Assembly (NCBI GenBank): GCA_951813605.1
Contig: OX638379.1
Coordinates: forward strand, 2,828,062 to 2,892,061
Direction of reading: 5' to 3'
Origin: an uncultured Bryobacterales bacterium
Lineage (GTDB): Bacteria > Acidobacteriota > Terriglobia > Bryobacterales > UBA6623
DNA: 64,000 nt
In this document: positions 18,683 through 27,328 of the stretch, piece after piece
Layout of the letters: each line of letters opens with the position of its first letter
How positions within the stretch are numbered: position 1 is the stretch's first letter
Notes under the pieces: model-generated
Database searches by the model: none
What the model saw: only the letters and a program-made list of their open reading frames with translations
What the model was told of the DNA's origin: nothing
Position numbers and translations under genes: made by a program

Positions 18683-18688
18683 ATTCTA
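18683..18688 (-). promoter_or_regulatory. Putative leaderless -10 element of the sulfatase
   Basis: The minus strand reads TAGAAT and exactly 6 nt separate it from the ATG at 18676, which would place transcription start at the A of the start codon. No Shine-Dalgarno is present. Confidence 0.55.
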
Positions 18689-18706
18689 CAGCGATTACGG
18701 ATGCAG

Positions 18707-18712
18707 TATGCT
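18707..18712 (+). promoter_or_regulatory. Putative -10 element of the SanA-like gene
   Basis: TATGCT stands 17 nt before the TTG start at 18730 in the short divergent spacer shared with the sulfatase. The expected leader is about 10 nt. No -35 match was found. Confidence 0.35.
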
Positions 18713-18729
18713 ATTGGCGTAAAGCGGAA

Positions 18730-19518
18730 TTGAGGGTGGAATCTGGGACAGCAAGAGAAGGCCGTGTCAAGACTCGCATAGCCGCGCGACATCTGTCCAA
18801 GAGGACTAGCGCGCATAGGATCGCGGCCGCAGCCGGCCTGACGGCAGCCTTGTTGGCAGCGTCTCTCTTGGGAGCGGTCTTGTGCGTCAGCCGACATATC
18901 GACGTCACCGCCAATCCGCATCTGTATGACAACCTGCACGAGCTGCCCCCGCGGAACGTGGGCCTCGTGCTGGGCACGTCGCGTAACAGGAGCGGCGGGC
19001 TGAACGAATTCTATTCCGCCCGCATCGAAGCCGCTGCCGCGCTCTTTCACGGCAGCAAGATAGACCACATTATCGTCAGCGGGTTCAATCCGAGCCGGTA
19101 CTACAACGAACCGGCCGTCATGAAGCGCGATCTGGTCGGAATGAACGTGCCCGCGGAATGCATCACCGAAGACTACGCCGGCTTGAGGACGCTCGATTCG
19201 GTCGTGCGGGCCGACAAGGTGATGGGGCAGCACTCGTTCGTGGTGGTGTCGCAACGGTCCCACGCGGCCCGCGCAGTGTATCTCGGCAGGGAGTTCGGTC
19301 TCGACGTCATCGGCTATTGCGCCAATGACCCGCCGGGCCCGGCCTTGATCTCTGCGCGATTGCGAGAGTACGGTGCTCGATTCAAGGCGATCCTCGACGT
19401 GACGGTGCTGGGCACCCAGCCCATGTACCTCGGCGAGCCAGTCCCAATCGACTTGCACTCCACCAAGAGCGAGATCCCGGCCCTCGCAGACCCGTCGCCG
19501 GGCGATCCGGCCGATTAG
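18730..19518 (+). CDS. SanA/YdcF (DUF218) family envelope protein
   Basis: This 262-residue protein has one N-terminal membrane anchor (AAGLTAALLAASLLGAVLCVS) and a soluble DUF218 domain. SanA landmarks are clear: VGLVLGTSRNRSGGLNEFYSARIEAA, IIVSGFN, NEPAVMKRDLVGMNVP, DYAGLRTLDSVVRADKV and VVVSQRSHAARAVYLG. SanA-type proteins affect envelope barrier function (vancomycin sensitivity in E. coli), but the enzymatic activity is not settled. The assigned start is TTG at 18730; an in-frame GTG two codons later is also possible. It converges with the kinase gene, overlapping its stop by 4 bp. Extra residues after the domain (about 235-262) are of unknown role. Confidence 0.8.
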   Translation: MRVESGTAREGRVKTRIAARHLSKRTSAHRIAAAAGLTAALLAASLLGAVLCVSRHIDVTANPHLYDNLHELPPRNVGLVLGTSRNRSGGLNEFYSARIEAAAALFHGSKIDHIIVSGFNPSRYYNEPAVMKRDLVGMNVPAECITEDYAGLRTLDSVVRADKVMGQHSFVVVSQRSHAARAVYLGREFGLDVIGYCANDPPGPALISARLREYGARFKAILDVTVLGTQPMYLGEPVPIDLHSTKSEIPALADPSPGDPAD

Positions 19519-22289
19519 AGGGTCTGGAACTCGGAAAGCCAGTTCAGCACGATACGGATCGAAGGCGGGCCCGCATTCTGGGCGTGCTCGACAAGAGCAA
19601 ACCGGTTTCCCGGCCCGACATCGTACGTGGCGTGCCGCCGGAAGCCCACCAGGCTGTCCTTCGCGAAGAGCGGCCGAGCTTCCGCGGTACTGAAGCCCCC
19701 GGCTGTCTCGAGCGCAACCGCGAACAGCGTGTCGCCACGGATAAAATACAGCTCATTCCCGTCTTCGCTCCAGCGTGCGAGCCTGCCGCCCTCGGTAGTG
19801 ACCTGCCAGCGCTGCTCGCCGCTCGGAAACGGTTTCACGTACACTTCGAAATTGTCGGACTCGTTGCTCTCGTAGGCGACGAAGCGGCCGTCGGGAGAGA
19901 AGACGGCGTCATCCACGACGAAGCGGCCGGCAGGCAGGAAATCCCGGGGCACCCATGCTCCGTCCGCCCCCTCTCGCTCCAGATAGGCAATTCCTGTGCT
20001 CCCCTGAAAGCCTTGCGCTTTCTTCGGGGCCGCCTGGCCGCCAGGCGGTCTCTGGCCCGGCCAGCTTCGAATCTGCAGCAGGATGTAGCGGCCGTCCCGC
20101 GACCAGTCCAGCGGCTCGATCGGACCGCCCTCGCTGGTGTAGATCGTACGTGCCGGGGTGCCAGCGCCTACAGTCATCAGCATGAGATCCGGCGAGCCGC
20201 GTTGCATGAACGCGACCTGACGGCTGTCGGGTGCCCAGATGGCACCGGTTTCCTCCAGGTCATCGAATGTGAGCCGGCTCAGCACCGGTCGCTGCGCCTC
20301 GTGGACCCATAGGTCGGCATTCCTCCCGCGGCCGCCCGACACCAGCACCCTGTCCCCTGAAGGCGACACACGGGGACCGAGAATCCAAGCCTGCTCCTTG
20401 CCGATTTGCCCGACGGCCTCGCCTCGGGAGTCCACCCAGACAAGGCGCAATTGCCCAGTGAAGGGGTTGTCCAGATAGACGAGCGTGCCATCCGAGGACA
20501 CCGAGGGCTCGCTCCCGTTCTGCGCGACGAGGAACGGCTGGCCTCCTAGTTCCAGAGCGTCGGGCGAGAAGTTCACCGCCCAGAGCGCGGTGTTGTTGAC
20601 CGAGGGCCGGAACAAGATGTGCCCGCTTTGCGAGTAGGCCGGGGAAGCGCCCTCCACCAAGCGCACCGCCTCGCCGAGCTCGCCCTCGGTGGTGAGCCGC
20701 CCCGCCATCACCGCATCTCCTTCAAGCGTATGCTCGGCGTACAGCAGGACCTGCTCTCCGTCCCCGACGCCGACCAGCGACGGGCTGGAAATCACACTCC
20801 GGCGCCGGGGGACGGAGGACTGCAGCGGCCGTGCGACGCCGCCTAGTGCGGAAACCACCATGGTCCGCCCGCCCAGCGAAGTGAATACGATCGACTGCCC
20901 GTCGGCGCTCCATGCCGCGCTGGCGCGCGCGAAATTGACATCCTCGGCCAGCATGGTCACGGTCAACCCCCGCAAGGCAACCTTGCCGACCCCGCGATTG
21001 GTCAAGAAGCCGATGAAATTGCTGTCCGGAGACCAGAAGACGTCCCGAGCGCCCTTCGTGCCCTCGACCTGGATCGGGTCGTGCCGGTCGAGCGGCTGGA
21101 GCCAGAGCGATCCGTCGGAGCCGGACGTGCTGAAGGCAAGGTTCCGCCCGTCCGGCGAGATGGCGAGGTGGCCGATGCGCTGGCTTCCCTGGATCGTCTC
21201 GACCGGGCGGAGGGTGAACCGGCGCGTTGTCGCGGCCGGCTCGTCGTTCCTGCCGGCGAGCGCCAGGCCGACGACGAACGCGAGCCCCAAGGCCCCCAGC
21301 AGGACCGCCAGAGCCACTTTGCTGCGCAGGAGGGCATGCACCGGGGGCCATGGTCCGCCAGCAATTCCCCGGGCATCCCGTCGGATGCCGGAGTCGATGC
21401 CTTCCGAGGGACCGATTTGCTGGAACGTGGTGCGACCGCTGGAAGCCCGGCGCGCGAGCATCTCGAGATCCACCACGAGCTCGCCAGCGTCCTGATATCG
21501 TTCCTCCGGAGCTTTCGCGAGGCACTTCTCGACGATCCATTCCAGTTCCATGGGAACTCGCGACCGCAGCGACGTGAGCGGAGAAGGGGCCTCGTGGAGG
21601 ATCGAGTAAAGAATCGCCTGGTCGTAGTGGCCCTTGAAGGGCAACTCGCCGGTGACCATCTCGTAAATCACGACTCCTAGTGACCACAAGTCGCTGGCCG
21701 GGCCGACCTGCTCGCCGGCGGACTGCTCGGGAGACATGTAGGCGACCGTGCCCATGCGCGTGTCGACCTTGGTCAGCTTCGAGGCGCCGGACACCTGGGC
21801 GAGGCCGAAATCCATGAGCGTGACAACCGGCCGACCCGCGCGGTCCTCGCTGACCATGATGTTGGACGACTTGATGTCACGATGCACGACGCCCGCCGCG
21901 TGGGCCGCTGCCAGCCCTTCCGCTGCCTGCTTGGCGATCTCGCAGACCGAGGCCAGCGGTAGGGGCCCCTGCTGAATCCTCTCGTCCAGCGGGACCCCGT
22001 CCAAGTAAGCCATCGCCAGGAACATCTCGCCGTCCTGCTTGTCGATCTCGTGAATCGTGCAGATGTTCGGATGGTCGAGCGCCGCCGCGGCCTGAGCCTC
22101 TCTCAGAAAGCGTTCCGCATGCTCTCCGGTGCCGGTAACGTCCCTCGACAGGAACTTCAATGCGACTACCCGCTTGAGGCGGGTGTCCTCAGCCTTGTAG
22201 ACGTCTCCCATGCCGCCCTCTCCCAGTGGTTCCAAGATCCGGTAATGGGATACAGTGCGGTCAGTCATGCCGGAGCGGGGCCCACTCAT
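19515..22289 (-). CDS. Membrane Ser/Thr protein kinase with TolB-like beta-propeller sensor domain
   Basis: This is a 924-residue Hanks-type kinase. Residues about 16-280 are the kinase domain: glycine loop LGEGGMGDVY, ATP-binding Lys45, catalytic HRDIKSSN (Asp138), DFG at 160-162 and MSPEQ. All catalytic residues are intact. A transmembrane helix at about 324-346 leads to an extracytoplasmic region of WD40-like PD40 repeats (ISPDGRNLAFSTSGSDGSLW, WSPDSNFIGFL, FSPDGRFVAYESNES). This layout is common in Acidobacteriota. The propeller may sense envelope ligands or serve as a scaffold. Alternative start: the ATG at 22268, closer to the kinase fold. Target proteins are unknown. Confidence 0.92.
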   Translation of the reverse strand: MSGPRSGMTDRTVSHYRILEPLGEGGMGDVYKAEDTRLKRVVALKFLSRDVTGTGEHAERFLREAQAAAALDHPNICTIHEIDKQDGEMFLAMAYLDGVPLDERIQQGPLPLASVCEIAKQAAEGLAAAHAAGVVHRDIKSSNIMVSEDRAGRPVVTLMDFGLAQVSGASKLTKVDTRMGTVAYMSPEQSAGEQVGPASDLWSLGVVIYEMVTGELPFKGHYDQAILYSILHEAPSPLTSLRSRVPMELEWIVEKCLAKAPEERYQDAGELVVDLEMLARRASSGRTTFQQIGPSEGIDSGIRRDARGIAGGPWPPVHALLRSKVALAVLLGALGLAFVVGLALAGRNDEPAATTRRFTLRPVETIQGSQRIGHLAISPDGRNLAFSTSGSDGSLWLQPLDRHDPIQVEGTKGARDVFWSPDSNFIGFLTNRGVGKVALRGLTVTMLAEDVNFARASAAWSADGQSIVFTSLGGRTMVVSALGGVARPLQSSVPRRRSVISSPSLVGVGDGEQVLLYAEHTLEGDAVMAGRLTTEGELGEAVRLVEGASPAYSQSGHILFRPSVNNTALWAVNFSPDALELGGQPFLVAQNGSEPSVSSDGTLVYLDNPFTGQLRLVWVDSRGEAVGQIGKEQAWILGPRVSPSGDRVLVSGGRGRNADLWVHEAQRPVLSRLTFDDLEETGAIWAPDSRQVAFMQRGSPDLMLMTVGAGTPARTIYTSEGGPIEPLDWSRDGRYILLQIRSWPGQRPPGGQAAPKKAQGFQGSTGIAYLEREGADGAWVPRDFLPAGRFVVDDAVFSPDGRFVAYESNESDNFEVYVKPFPSGEQRWQVTTEGGRLARWSEDGNELYFIRGDTLFAVALETAGGFSTAEARPLFAKDSLVGFRRHATYDVGPGNRFALVEHAQNAGPPSIRIVLNWLSEFQTL

Positions 22290-22350
22290 TTTGGCGTGAA
22301 CCGCGGCAACTGAGTTACAAGATCCCGGCAACAGTCTCGACCCGCGGGGC

Positions 22351-22356
22351 GACAAT
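22351..22356 (+). promoter_or_regulatory. Putative leaderless -10 element of the DUF1801 gene
   Basis: GACAAT, a near match to TANNNT, lies exactly 6 nt before the ATG at 22363. No ribosome-binding site is seen. This is weaker than the other boxes because the first base is G. Confidence 0.35.
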
Positions 22357-22362
22357 AAGTCC

Positions 22363-22791
22363 ATGGCCGAACTGAAAACCAAGCCCACTGCCAGCGACGC
22401 GCGTGAGTTCGTCGCCTCGCTCAAGGACATCGGGCGCCGCCGGGACTGCTCGGCACTGCTGGACATGATGGAGGAGATCACGGGCGACCCACCGACGATG
22501 TGGGGGACGAGTATCGTCGGATTCGGCACGTACCGCTACCGTTACGCAAGCGGGCGCACCGGCACCTGGTTCCGCGTCGGATTCGCTTCGCGCAAGAACG
22601 CTTTGACGCTCTACCTGATGCTGGACCTGGACCGGCAAGGGGAGCGTCTCGAGGCCTTGGGCAGGCACAAGCGCGGGAAAGGCTGCCTGTACATCAAGAG
22701 ACTCGCGGACATCGACCAGGACGCCCTGCGGGACCTGGTCCGCGCATCGAGCGGCGTAGGAGACGGCCAGTCATGCGGCAGCTCCCACTAG
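22363..22791 (+). CDS. DUF1801 (YdhG-like) domain protein
   Basis: This is a 142-residue cytoplasmic protein with the DUF1801 pattern: an N-terminal helix KPTASDAREFVASLKD, then MMEEITGDPPTMWGTSIVGFGTYRYRYASGRTGTW, the strand region LTLYLMLDLD and KGCLYIKRLADIDQDALRDLV. DUF1801 proteins are small alpha/beta proteins sometimes linked to iron-chaperone-like or unknown functions; no catalytic residues are established. It is transcribed divergently from the kinase gene, with 73 bp between the starts. It is complete and typical in length, and no partner gene is evident. Confidence 0.82.
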   Translation: MAELKTKPTASDAREFVASLKDIGRRRDCSALLDMMEEITGDPPTMWGTSIVGFGTYRYRYASGRTGTWFRVGFASRKNALTLYLMLDLDRQGERLEALGRHKRGKGCLYIKRLADIDQDALRDLVRASSGVGDGQSCGSSH

Positions 22792-22879
22792 CGGGCGGCC
22801 TCCCAGGATCGAGGGACAAGCGGACGCTTACACTGAACGTTGAGCCGTCGGCCCTCGCGCAACCGGCTCGCGGTCAGCG

Positions 22880-24676
22880 ATGCGCGTAGGTGTCGACAGC
22901 GGCGGGACGTTCACGGACTTCATCGGGTGGGACGGCACGCGCCTGCGCAGCCTGAAAGTGCGGTCCACGCCGCGCAATCCGGCGCACGCGATTCTTGCCG
23001 GCCTGCACCGGTTCGCGGTGACGGAGGTCGTGCACGGTTCGACCGTGGCGACCAACGCTCTGCTGCAACGCAACGGCGCGCGCACCGCCTTCGTGGCCAC
23101 GCGCGGTTTCGAGGACCTGCTCGAGCTGGCCCGCCAGAACAGGGCGGAGCTGTACAACTGGACGCCCCTTCCGCGCCAAGGCTTGGTGCAGGAAGGCAGC
23201 AAGTTCGGGCTCGCCGAACGCGTGCTGCACGACGGGACGGTGCTGCAGCCCCTTTCGGCTCAAGAGGCAGCCCGGCTCGCCGGCCGGATCGAGGGCGTCG
23301 ATTCGGTGGCGGTCTGCCTGCTGCACAGCTACGCGAACCCCGCTCACGAAGAGCTGGTCGGACGCACATTGCGCGAGGCCGGGTACGAGGTGTCGCTGTC
23401 CAGCGAGATCCTGCCCGAGTACCGGGAGTACGAGCGGGCAGCCACCACGGTCGTCAACGCCTATGTCTCGCCCCTCATGCGGACATACATCCGGTCTCTC
23501 GAGGCCAGCCTTCCTCGGGCGAGGCTGCGGGTCTTCCAGTCCAACGGAGGTTCGATCTCCGCCAAGGAAGCCTCCGAGCAGGCTGTGCGGACCGTGCTCT
23601 CCGGGCCGGCGGGAGGACTGGTCGGCGCCGCGGCGGTCGCCCGCCTGCTCGGGATCGATCGCTTCGTCAGCTTCGACATGGGCGGCACTTCCACGGACGT
23701 GTCGCTCTACGACGGAGCCCCTAGGTACACGACGGAGGGCGGGGCGGCCGGACTTCCCATTCGCGTCCCCATGCTGGACATCGAGAGCATCGGCGCAGGG
23801 GGCGGCTCGGTGGCTTATTTTGACGAGGGTTCGGCCTTGCGAGTGGGGCCGCGCTCGGCTGGGGCGTCGCCGGGTCCGGTTTGCTACGGCGCGGGCGAGG
23901 AGCTGACCGTGACAGACGCCAACCTGGTGCTCGGGCGGATCGACGCCGGATCATTTCTGGAGGGCACGATCCGGCTCGACGCGGACCGCGCTCGCGATTT
24001 CGCGGCACGGGAGGCATCTCGCGCTGGCATCGGCATCGAGCAGCTGGCAAGGGCGATTGTCCGGGCCGCAAACTCCAAGATGGAGCGGGCCATCCGGTCG
24101 GTTTCGATCGAAAGGGGCCACAATCCGCGCGACTACGCCATGATCTGCTTCGGCGGGGCCGGGGCCCTGCACGCCTGCGAGCTTGCCGAGAGCCTCGAAA
24201 TCCAGCGTATCGTCGTGCCAGCCCACGCCGGCGTGCTGTCGGCCCTCGGCATGCTCGTCGCCGACTGCGTTCGCGACTATTCGGCCAGCATCCTGAATGA
24301 AGACCCGCGTCCGGCCTTTGCACGGCTCGAGAGTGCGGCACGGAGAGACATGAGGCAGCAGGGATTCGAGGAAGTGGCGCTCGTCCGGAGCCTTGACATG
24401 CGATACGAGGGCCAGTCCTACGAGATCAACGTCCCTCACGACCGGGCGCACGCTTTCGACGAAGCGCACGAGCGGCGCTACGGCTACTGCCACGCGGGCC
24501 GCGCGACCCAGGCTGTCACGGCGCGCGTGCAAGCCATTGGTAGAACGCGGGATGCGGACAGGCCGGACTTGTCCTCCGCCTCGCACCAGCCGCGCTTCGC
24601 CAGCATTTACGTCCCGAACGGATGGCGAAGTCGCGAGGTAGTCGGTTCGAACACGATCCTGGAGCGAGTCCGCTAG
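22880..24676 (+). CDS. Hydantoinase/oxoprolinase family subunit A, solitary and short
   Basis: This is a 598-residue ATP-dependent hydantoinase A/5-oxoprolinase-type protein. The actin-like N-terminal phosphate loop VGVDSGGTFTDFI begins at residue 3. VVHGSTVATNALLQRNGA, FVATRGFEDLLELARQNR, VFQSNGGSISAKEA, TVLSGPAGGLVGAAAVARL, FDMGGTSTDVSLYDG and CFGGAGALHACELA follow. Characterised HyuA proteins are nearer 680-700 residues, so the C-terminal part is shortened, ending VVGSNTILERVR. No HyuB (methyltransferase-like fold) subunit follows; instead the gene converges with an HD-domain gene, overlapping by 4 bp. It may work alone, with a partner elsewhere, or be partly degraded. Confidence 0.85.
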   Translation: MRVGVDSGGTFTDFIGWDGTRLRSLKVRSTPRNPAHAILAGLHRFAVTEVVHGSTVATNALLQRNGARTAFVATRGFEDLLELARQNRAELYNWTPLPRQGLVQEGSKFGLAERVLHDGTVLQPLSAQEAARLAGRIEGVDSVAVCLLHSYANPAHEELVGRTLREAGYEVSLSSEILPEYREYERAATTVVNAYVSPLMRTYIRSLEASLPRARLRVFQSNGGSISAKEASEQAVRTVLSGPAGGLVGAAAVARLLGIDRFVSFDMGGTSTDVSLYDGAPRYTTEGGAAGLPIRVPMLDIESIGAGGGSVAYFDEGSALRVGPRSAGASPGPVCYGAGEELTVTDANLVLGRIDAGSFLEGTIRLDADRARDFAAREASRAGIGIEQLARAIVRAANSKMERAIRSVSIERGHNPRDYAMICFGGAGALHACELAESLEIQRIVVPAHAGVLSALGMLVADCVRDYSASILNEDPRPAFARLESAARRDMRQQGFEEVALVRSLDMRYEGQSYEINVPHDRAHAFDEAHERRYGYCHAGRATQAVTARVQAIGRTRDADRPDLSSASHQPRFASIYVPNGWRSREVVGSNTILERVR

Positions 24677-25245
24677 GACCCGGCCCCGCCGATCGCTAGC
24701 TCCTCCAATTCGCGGACGGCGCGGTCAAGCTCGTCATGGAGCGGACTGCCGCCGGCGCGGGCTATGGAGTCGGTCATGGCCCGGAAGTACCAGAGCGTTC
24801 CCTCGCGACCACCGTGAAATCGCTCCCAGACGCGATCCCCGCGCTCCCGATACGCGGCGGCCAGGGACCGGGCGTTGTGCAGCTTGTCCGCCGAGAGCAC
24901 CAGCAGGGCAGAGGCGTCCGCAGTGGCGACATTGCGAATCGCGCCCGACTTGCGTTCGATCCACGTCCACCCCCAGGCGGGATCCTCCGTGCAAGCGCCT
25001 ACCGTATCCGCCACGCGGTCTCCGAACCGCCGGCGAATCTCGGCGGCCGTCGGGGCGCCCCCCTGGTCCTCCACGGCGTCGTGAAGAAGCGCCGCTATGC
25101 ACTCGTCCTCGCTGCCGCCCGCCTCGATCACCAGCGCCGCGACTGCCAGCGGGTGCGCGATGAACGGGCAGCCGCTGCCTTTCCGTCGCTGGTCGCGATG
25201 CAAGGAATTCGCGTAGGCCACGGCTTTGGAGAAGCGATCCGTCAT
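24673..25245 (-). CDS. HD-domain phosphohydrolase, small alarmone hydrolase (Mesh1/SpoT-HD) type
   Basis: This 190-residue protein is an HD domain only. Conserved residues are His31 (PFIAHPLAVA), the HDAVED motif with His55, Asp56, Glu59 and Asp60, and SADKLHNARSLAAAYRERG, matching the Asp-containing (LxDxxHN) block of the SpoT hydrolase. That combination marks Mn-dependent (p)ppGpp pyrophosphohydrolases of the small alarmone hydrolase type. NADPH phosphatase activity is also known for Mesh1. A full-length Rel is encoded at 36647-38866, so this could be a second ppGpp removal enzyme. The activity is inferred from motifs. It starts 26 bp from the divergent dipeptidase. Confidence 0.8.
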   Translation of the reverse strand: MTDRFSKAVAYANSLHRDQRRKGSGCPFIAHPLAVAALVIEAGGSEDECIAALLHDAVEDQGGAPTAAEIRRRFGDRVADTVGACTEDPAWGWTWIERKSGAIRNVATADASALLVLSADKLHNARSLAAAYRERGDRVWERFHGGREGTLWYFRAMTDSIARAGGSPLHDELDRAVRELEELAIGGAGS

Positions 25246-25259
25246 CGGACACCGACGGG

Positions 25260-25265
25260 TACAAT
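25260..25265 (+). promoter_or_regulatory. Putative leaderless -10 element of the dipeptidase
   Basis: TACAAT stands exactly 6 nt before the ATG at 25272, inside a 26-bp divergent spacer. The position implies that transcription starts at the ATG itself. No -35 consensus or Shine-Dalgarno is visible. Confidence 0.55.
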
Positions 25266-25271
25266 TCCAGT

Positions 25272-26459
25272 ATGGACCTCACTCGCAGGCAGTGGGCGTC
25301 GGGCATGGCGGCCGCGGCCCTGAGTTGCAACGCCGATCCCGACCGAGCGTCCAGTTCCAGCGAGGCGCGACCCGCGAGCGGTGCACGCGCGCGCCATGTC
25401 ATTGATCTGCACTGCGATACGCCGATGCTGCTGCGCCACGGGAATTACGACCTGGGAGCGAGAAACGAGAGCGGGCAAGTTGATATTCCGCGCATGCGGG
25501 CGGGCGGCGTCACTGCCGTCTTTTTCTCCGTGTATACCAGTGCAGTCAGGAATACGGAGCTCGAGGCGGTCCAAGAAGCGCTCGAGATCATCGACGTCAT
25601 CCGTCGCGAGGTCGATCGCTTTCCGGATGACCTGACGATGGCGGCGTCCACCGAGGACATCGAAGCCGCAAAGCGCCACGGAGCCATCGCCATCGTGCTG
25701 GGTGTCGAGGGCGGCCACATGATCAATTCATCCCTCGGGGTCCTAAGGACGCTTTGGCGGCTCGGGACGCGCTACCTGACATTAACTCACAGCAGGAACA
25801 CCCCGTGGGCAGGATCTTCCGGTCAGGAGGGCAATGTCGGGCTCTCGGACTTCGGACGCGAGGTCGTCGCCGAATTGAACCGGCTCGGCATGATGGTGGA
25901 CGTCTCCCATGTTTCGGACCAGACGTTCTGGGACACGCTGAAAGCCTCCCAAGCGCCGGTCATCGCCTCCCACTCGTCCGTCCGAGCAATCTGCCCGCAC
26001 AAGCGCAACATGACAGACGAGATGATCCGCGCGCTGGCCGACAAGGGCGGCGTGGTTCACATCAACTACTACAACTCGTTCCTGGATAGCGACTACGCGA
26101 AGCGCGCCAGCCGATGGGAATCGGAGAACCCGGACGTTGGAAGAAAGGAAGGCGGCGACGCGCGCGCCCGGGCCAAGCTGGCGGCAATCGGCAGGCCTTC
26201 GCTGGACACGCTCCTCGACCACTTCGCGCATGCAGCCCGGGTCGGAGGGATTGACGCTGTAGGGCTGGGCTCGGACTTCGACGGCGTGGACGGAGAGCTG
26301 CCCCAAGGCATGGAGGACATATCGAAGGTCCCGAGCATCGCGGACGGCCTGTCTGGCAGGGGCTTCGGCGCGGCGGATATCGACAAGATTCTCGGGCTGA
26401 ATTCCCTGCGGGCATTTCGCGACGTGGAAAGCGCTGCGGAGGCAGGAAGGCTAGGCTAG
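25272..26459 (+). CDS. Membrane dipeptidase (renal dipeptidase family, M19), Tat-type signal
   Basis: This is a 395-residue zinc dipeptidase of family M19. The N-terminus LTRRQWASGMAAAALSC looks like a twin-arginine signal, possibly with a lipidated Cys19. The first metal ligands are in VIDLHCDTP (His47, Asp49), the bridging Glu in VLGVEGGHM, and further ligands in VDVSHVSD and ASHSSVRAICPHKRNMTD. GLGSDFDGVDG gives the catalytic Asp region. The family cleaves dipeptides, including those with a C-terminal D-residue, and some beta-lactams. The length is normal. Its stop overlaps the convergent fumarylacetoacetase-family gene by 4 bp. Confidence 0.92.
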   Translation: MDLTRRQWASGMAAAALSCNADPDRASSSSEARPASGARARHVIDLHCDTPMLLRHGNYDLGARNESGQVDIPRMRAGGVTAVFFSVYTSAVRNTELEAVQEALEIIDVIRREVDRFPDDLTMAASTEDIEAAKRHGAIAIVLGVEGGHMINSSLGVLRTLWRLGTRYLTLTHSRNTPWAGSSGQEGNVGLSDFGREVVAELNRLGMMVDVSHVSDQTFWDTLKASQAPVIASHSSVRAICPHKRNMTDEMIRALADKGGVVHINYYNSFLDSDYAKRASRWESENPDVGRKEGGDARARAKLAAIGRPSLDTLLDHFAHAARVGGIDAVGLGSDFDGVDGELPQGMEDISKVPSIADGLSGRGFGAADIDKILGLNSLRAFRDVESAAEAGRLG

Positions 26460-27328
26460 ACCAAGGCCGCTGGATTGGATAGCGTTCCAATCTCGGGCAC
26501 GTGGATAGAGCACACGTCGCCCGGCTGCAACGCGGCGTCCTGCTCGACAATGATCCCGGTCCCGGTGAGGATGACCGTCGGGGTGGGGACGATGTTGCTG
26601 CGGCCTACGTAGTCGATCAGTTCTTCGAAGGTCCGCTGCAGCAGCGAGGTCGAGGCGCTCCCCTCGAAGATCGTTTCAGCGCCCCGCCGGATGGTACAAG
26701 TCATTTGCAAGGCATACGGATCGGAAATCTCGTCGGGCGTCACAAACACCGGGCCCAGCGAGCAGCAGGCCTTGTAGACCTTCGATTGCGGCAGGTAGAG
26801 CGGGTTTTCCCTTTCGATATCCCAAGCCGAAACGTCATTGCCCAGCGTGTAGCCCAGGACCCCCAAGCGCGACCCGGTCACGATGCCTAGTTCAGGCTCC
26901 GGCGCGGTAAACGTCGAATCCCGACGGATGCCGATCGGAGCGTTCGGGCCAACGCAGACTCGCGCGGTCCCCTTGAAGAAGGTCTCGGGACGATTCTCGG
27001 GCTTGTGAACGTACGAGTACATGCCGTCCCGGGTGCCAAGCTCGCCGTCGCGGAAGTCCGCGCTCGGAGCGTAGGTGCATCCACAGCCCCAGACCTCCTT
27101 CGGAAGAAAGGGCATTAGCAGGTCGGATGGCACGATCACTGTGCGTCCTTGACCGCTCCGCTCCATTTCGGACAGCCGCTGCTCGACCATGCTCTTCACG
27201 CTCACGCCGTCGGCATCCGCCGCGACCAGCAGGCTCGACACGGTCCAGCCGGGCATCACGCGGCAGCTGCCGTTCTCTCGGATGGCCGCGGTCATTTCGC
27301 CGTTTTCGCAAACTTGCAAGAGCTTCAT
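26456..27328 (-). CDS. Fumarylacetoacetate hydrolase (FAH) family protein
   Basis: This is a 290-residue metal-dependent hydrolase/decarboxylase of the FAH superfamily. The start at 27328 (MKLLQVCENGEM) is chosen because it leaves a normal N-terminus. Key parts are the metal-binding FTAPEPELGIV, which supplies acidic ligands, the downstream LGYTLGNDVSAWDIERENPLYLPQSKVYKACCSLGP, and VILTGTGIIVEQDAALQPGDVCSIHVPEIG. This is the arrangement of 2-keto-3-deoxy sugar-acid or acylpyruvate hydrolases in this superfamily. The IlvD-like sugar-acid dehydratase elsewhere in the window makes a role in keto-sugar-acid breakdown conceivable, but the genes are not linked. The substrate is unassigned. Confidence 0.85.
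   Translation of the reverse strand: MKLLQVCENGEMTAAIRENGSCRVMPGWTVSSLLVAADADGVSVKSMVEQRLSEMERSGQGRTVIVPSDLLMPFLPKEVWGCGCTYAPSADFRDGELGTRDGMYSYVHKPENRPETFFKGTARVCVGPNAPIGIRRDSTFTAPEPELGIVTGSRLGVLGYTLGNDVSAWDIERENPLYLPQSKVYKACCSLGPVFVTPDEISDPYALQMTCTIRRGAETIFEGSASTSLLQRTFEELIDYVGRSNIVPTPTVILTGTGIIVEQDAALQPGDVCSIHVPEIGTLSNPAALV

Noticed and set aside
24640-24660. A GGTTCGAACAC stretch resembling a T-arm
   Set aside because: It falls at the end of the hydantoinase A frame and has no acceptor stem or anticodon arm.
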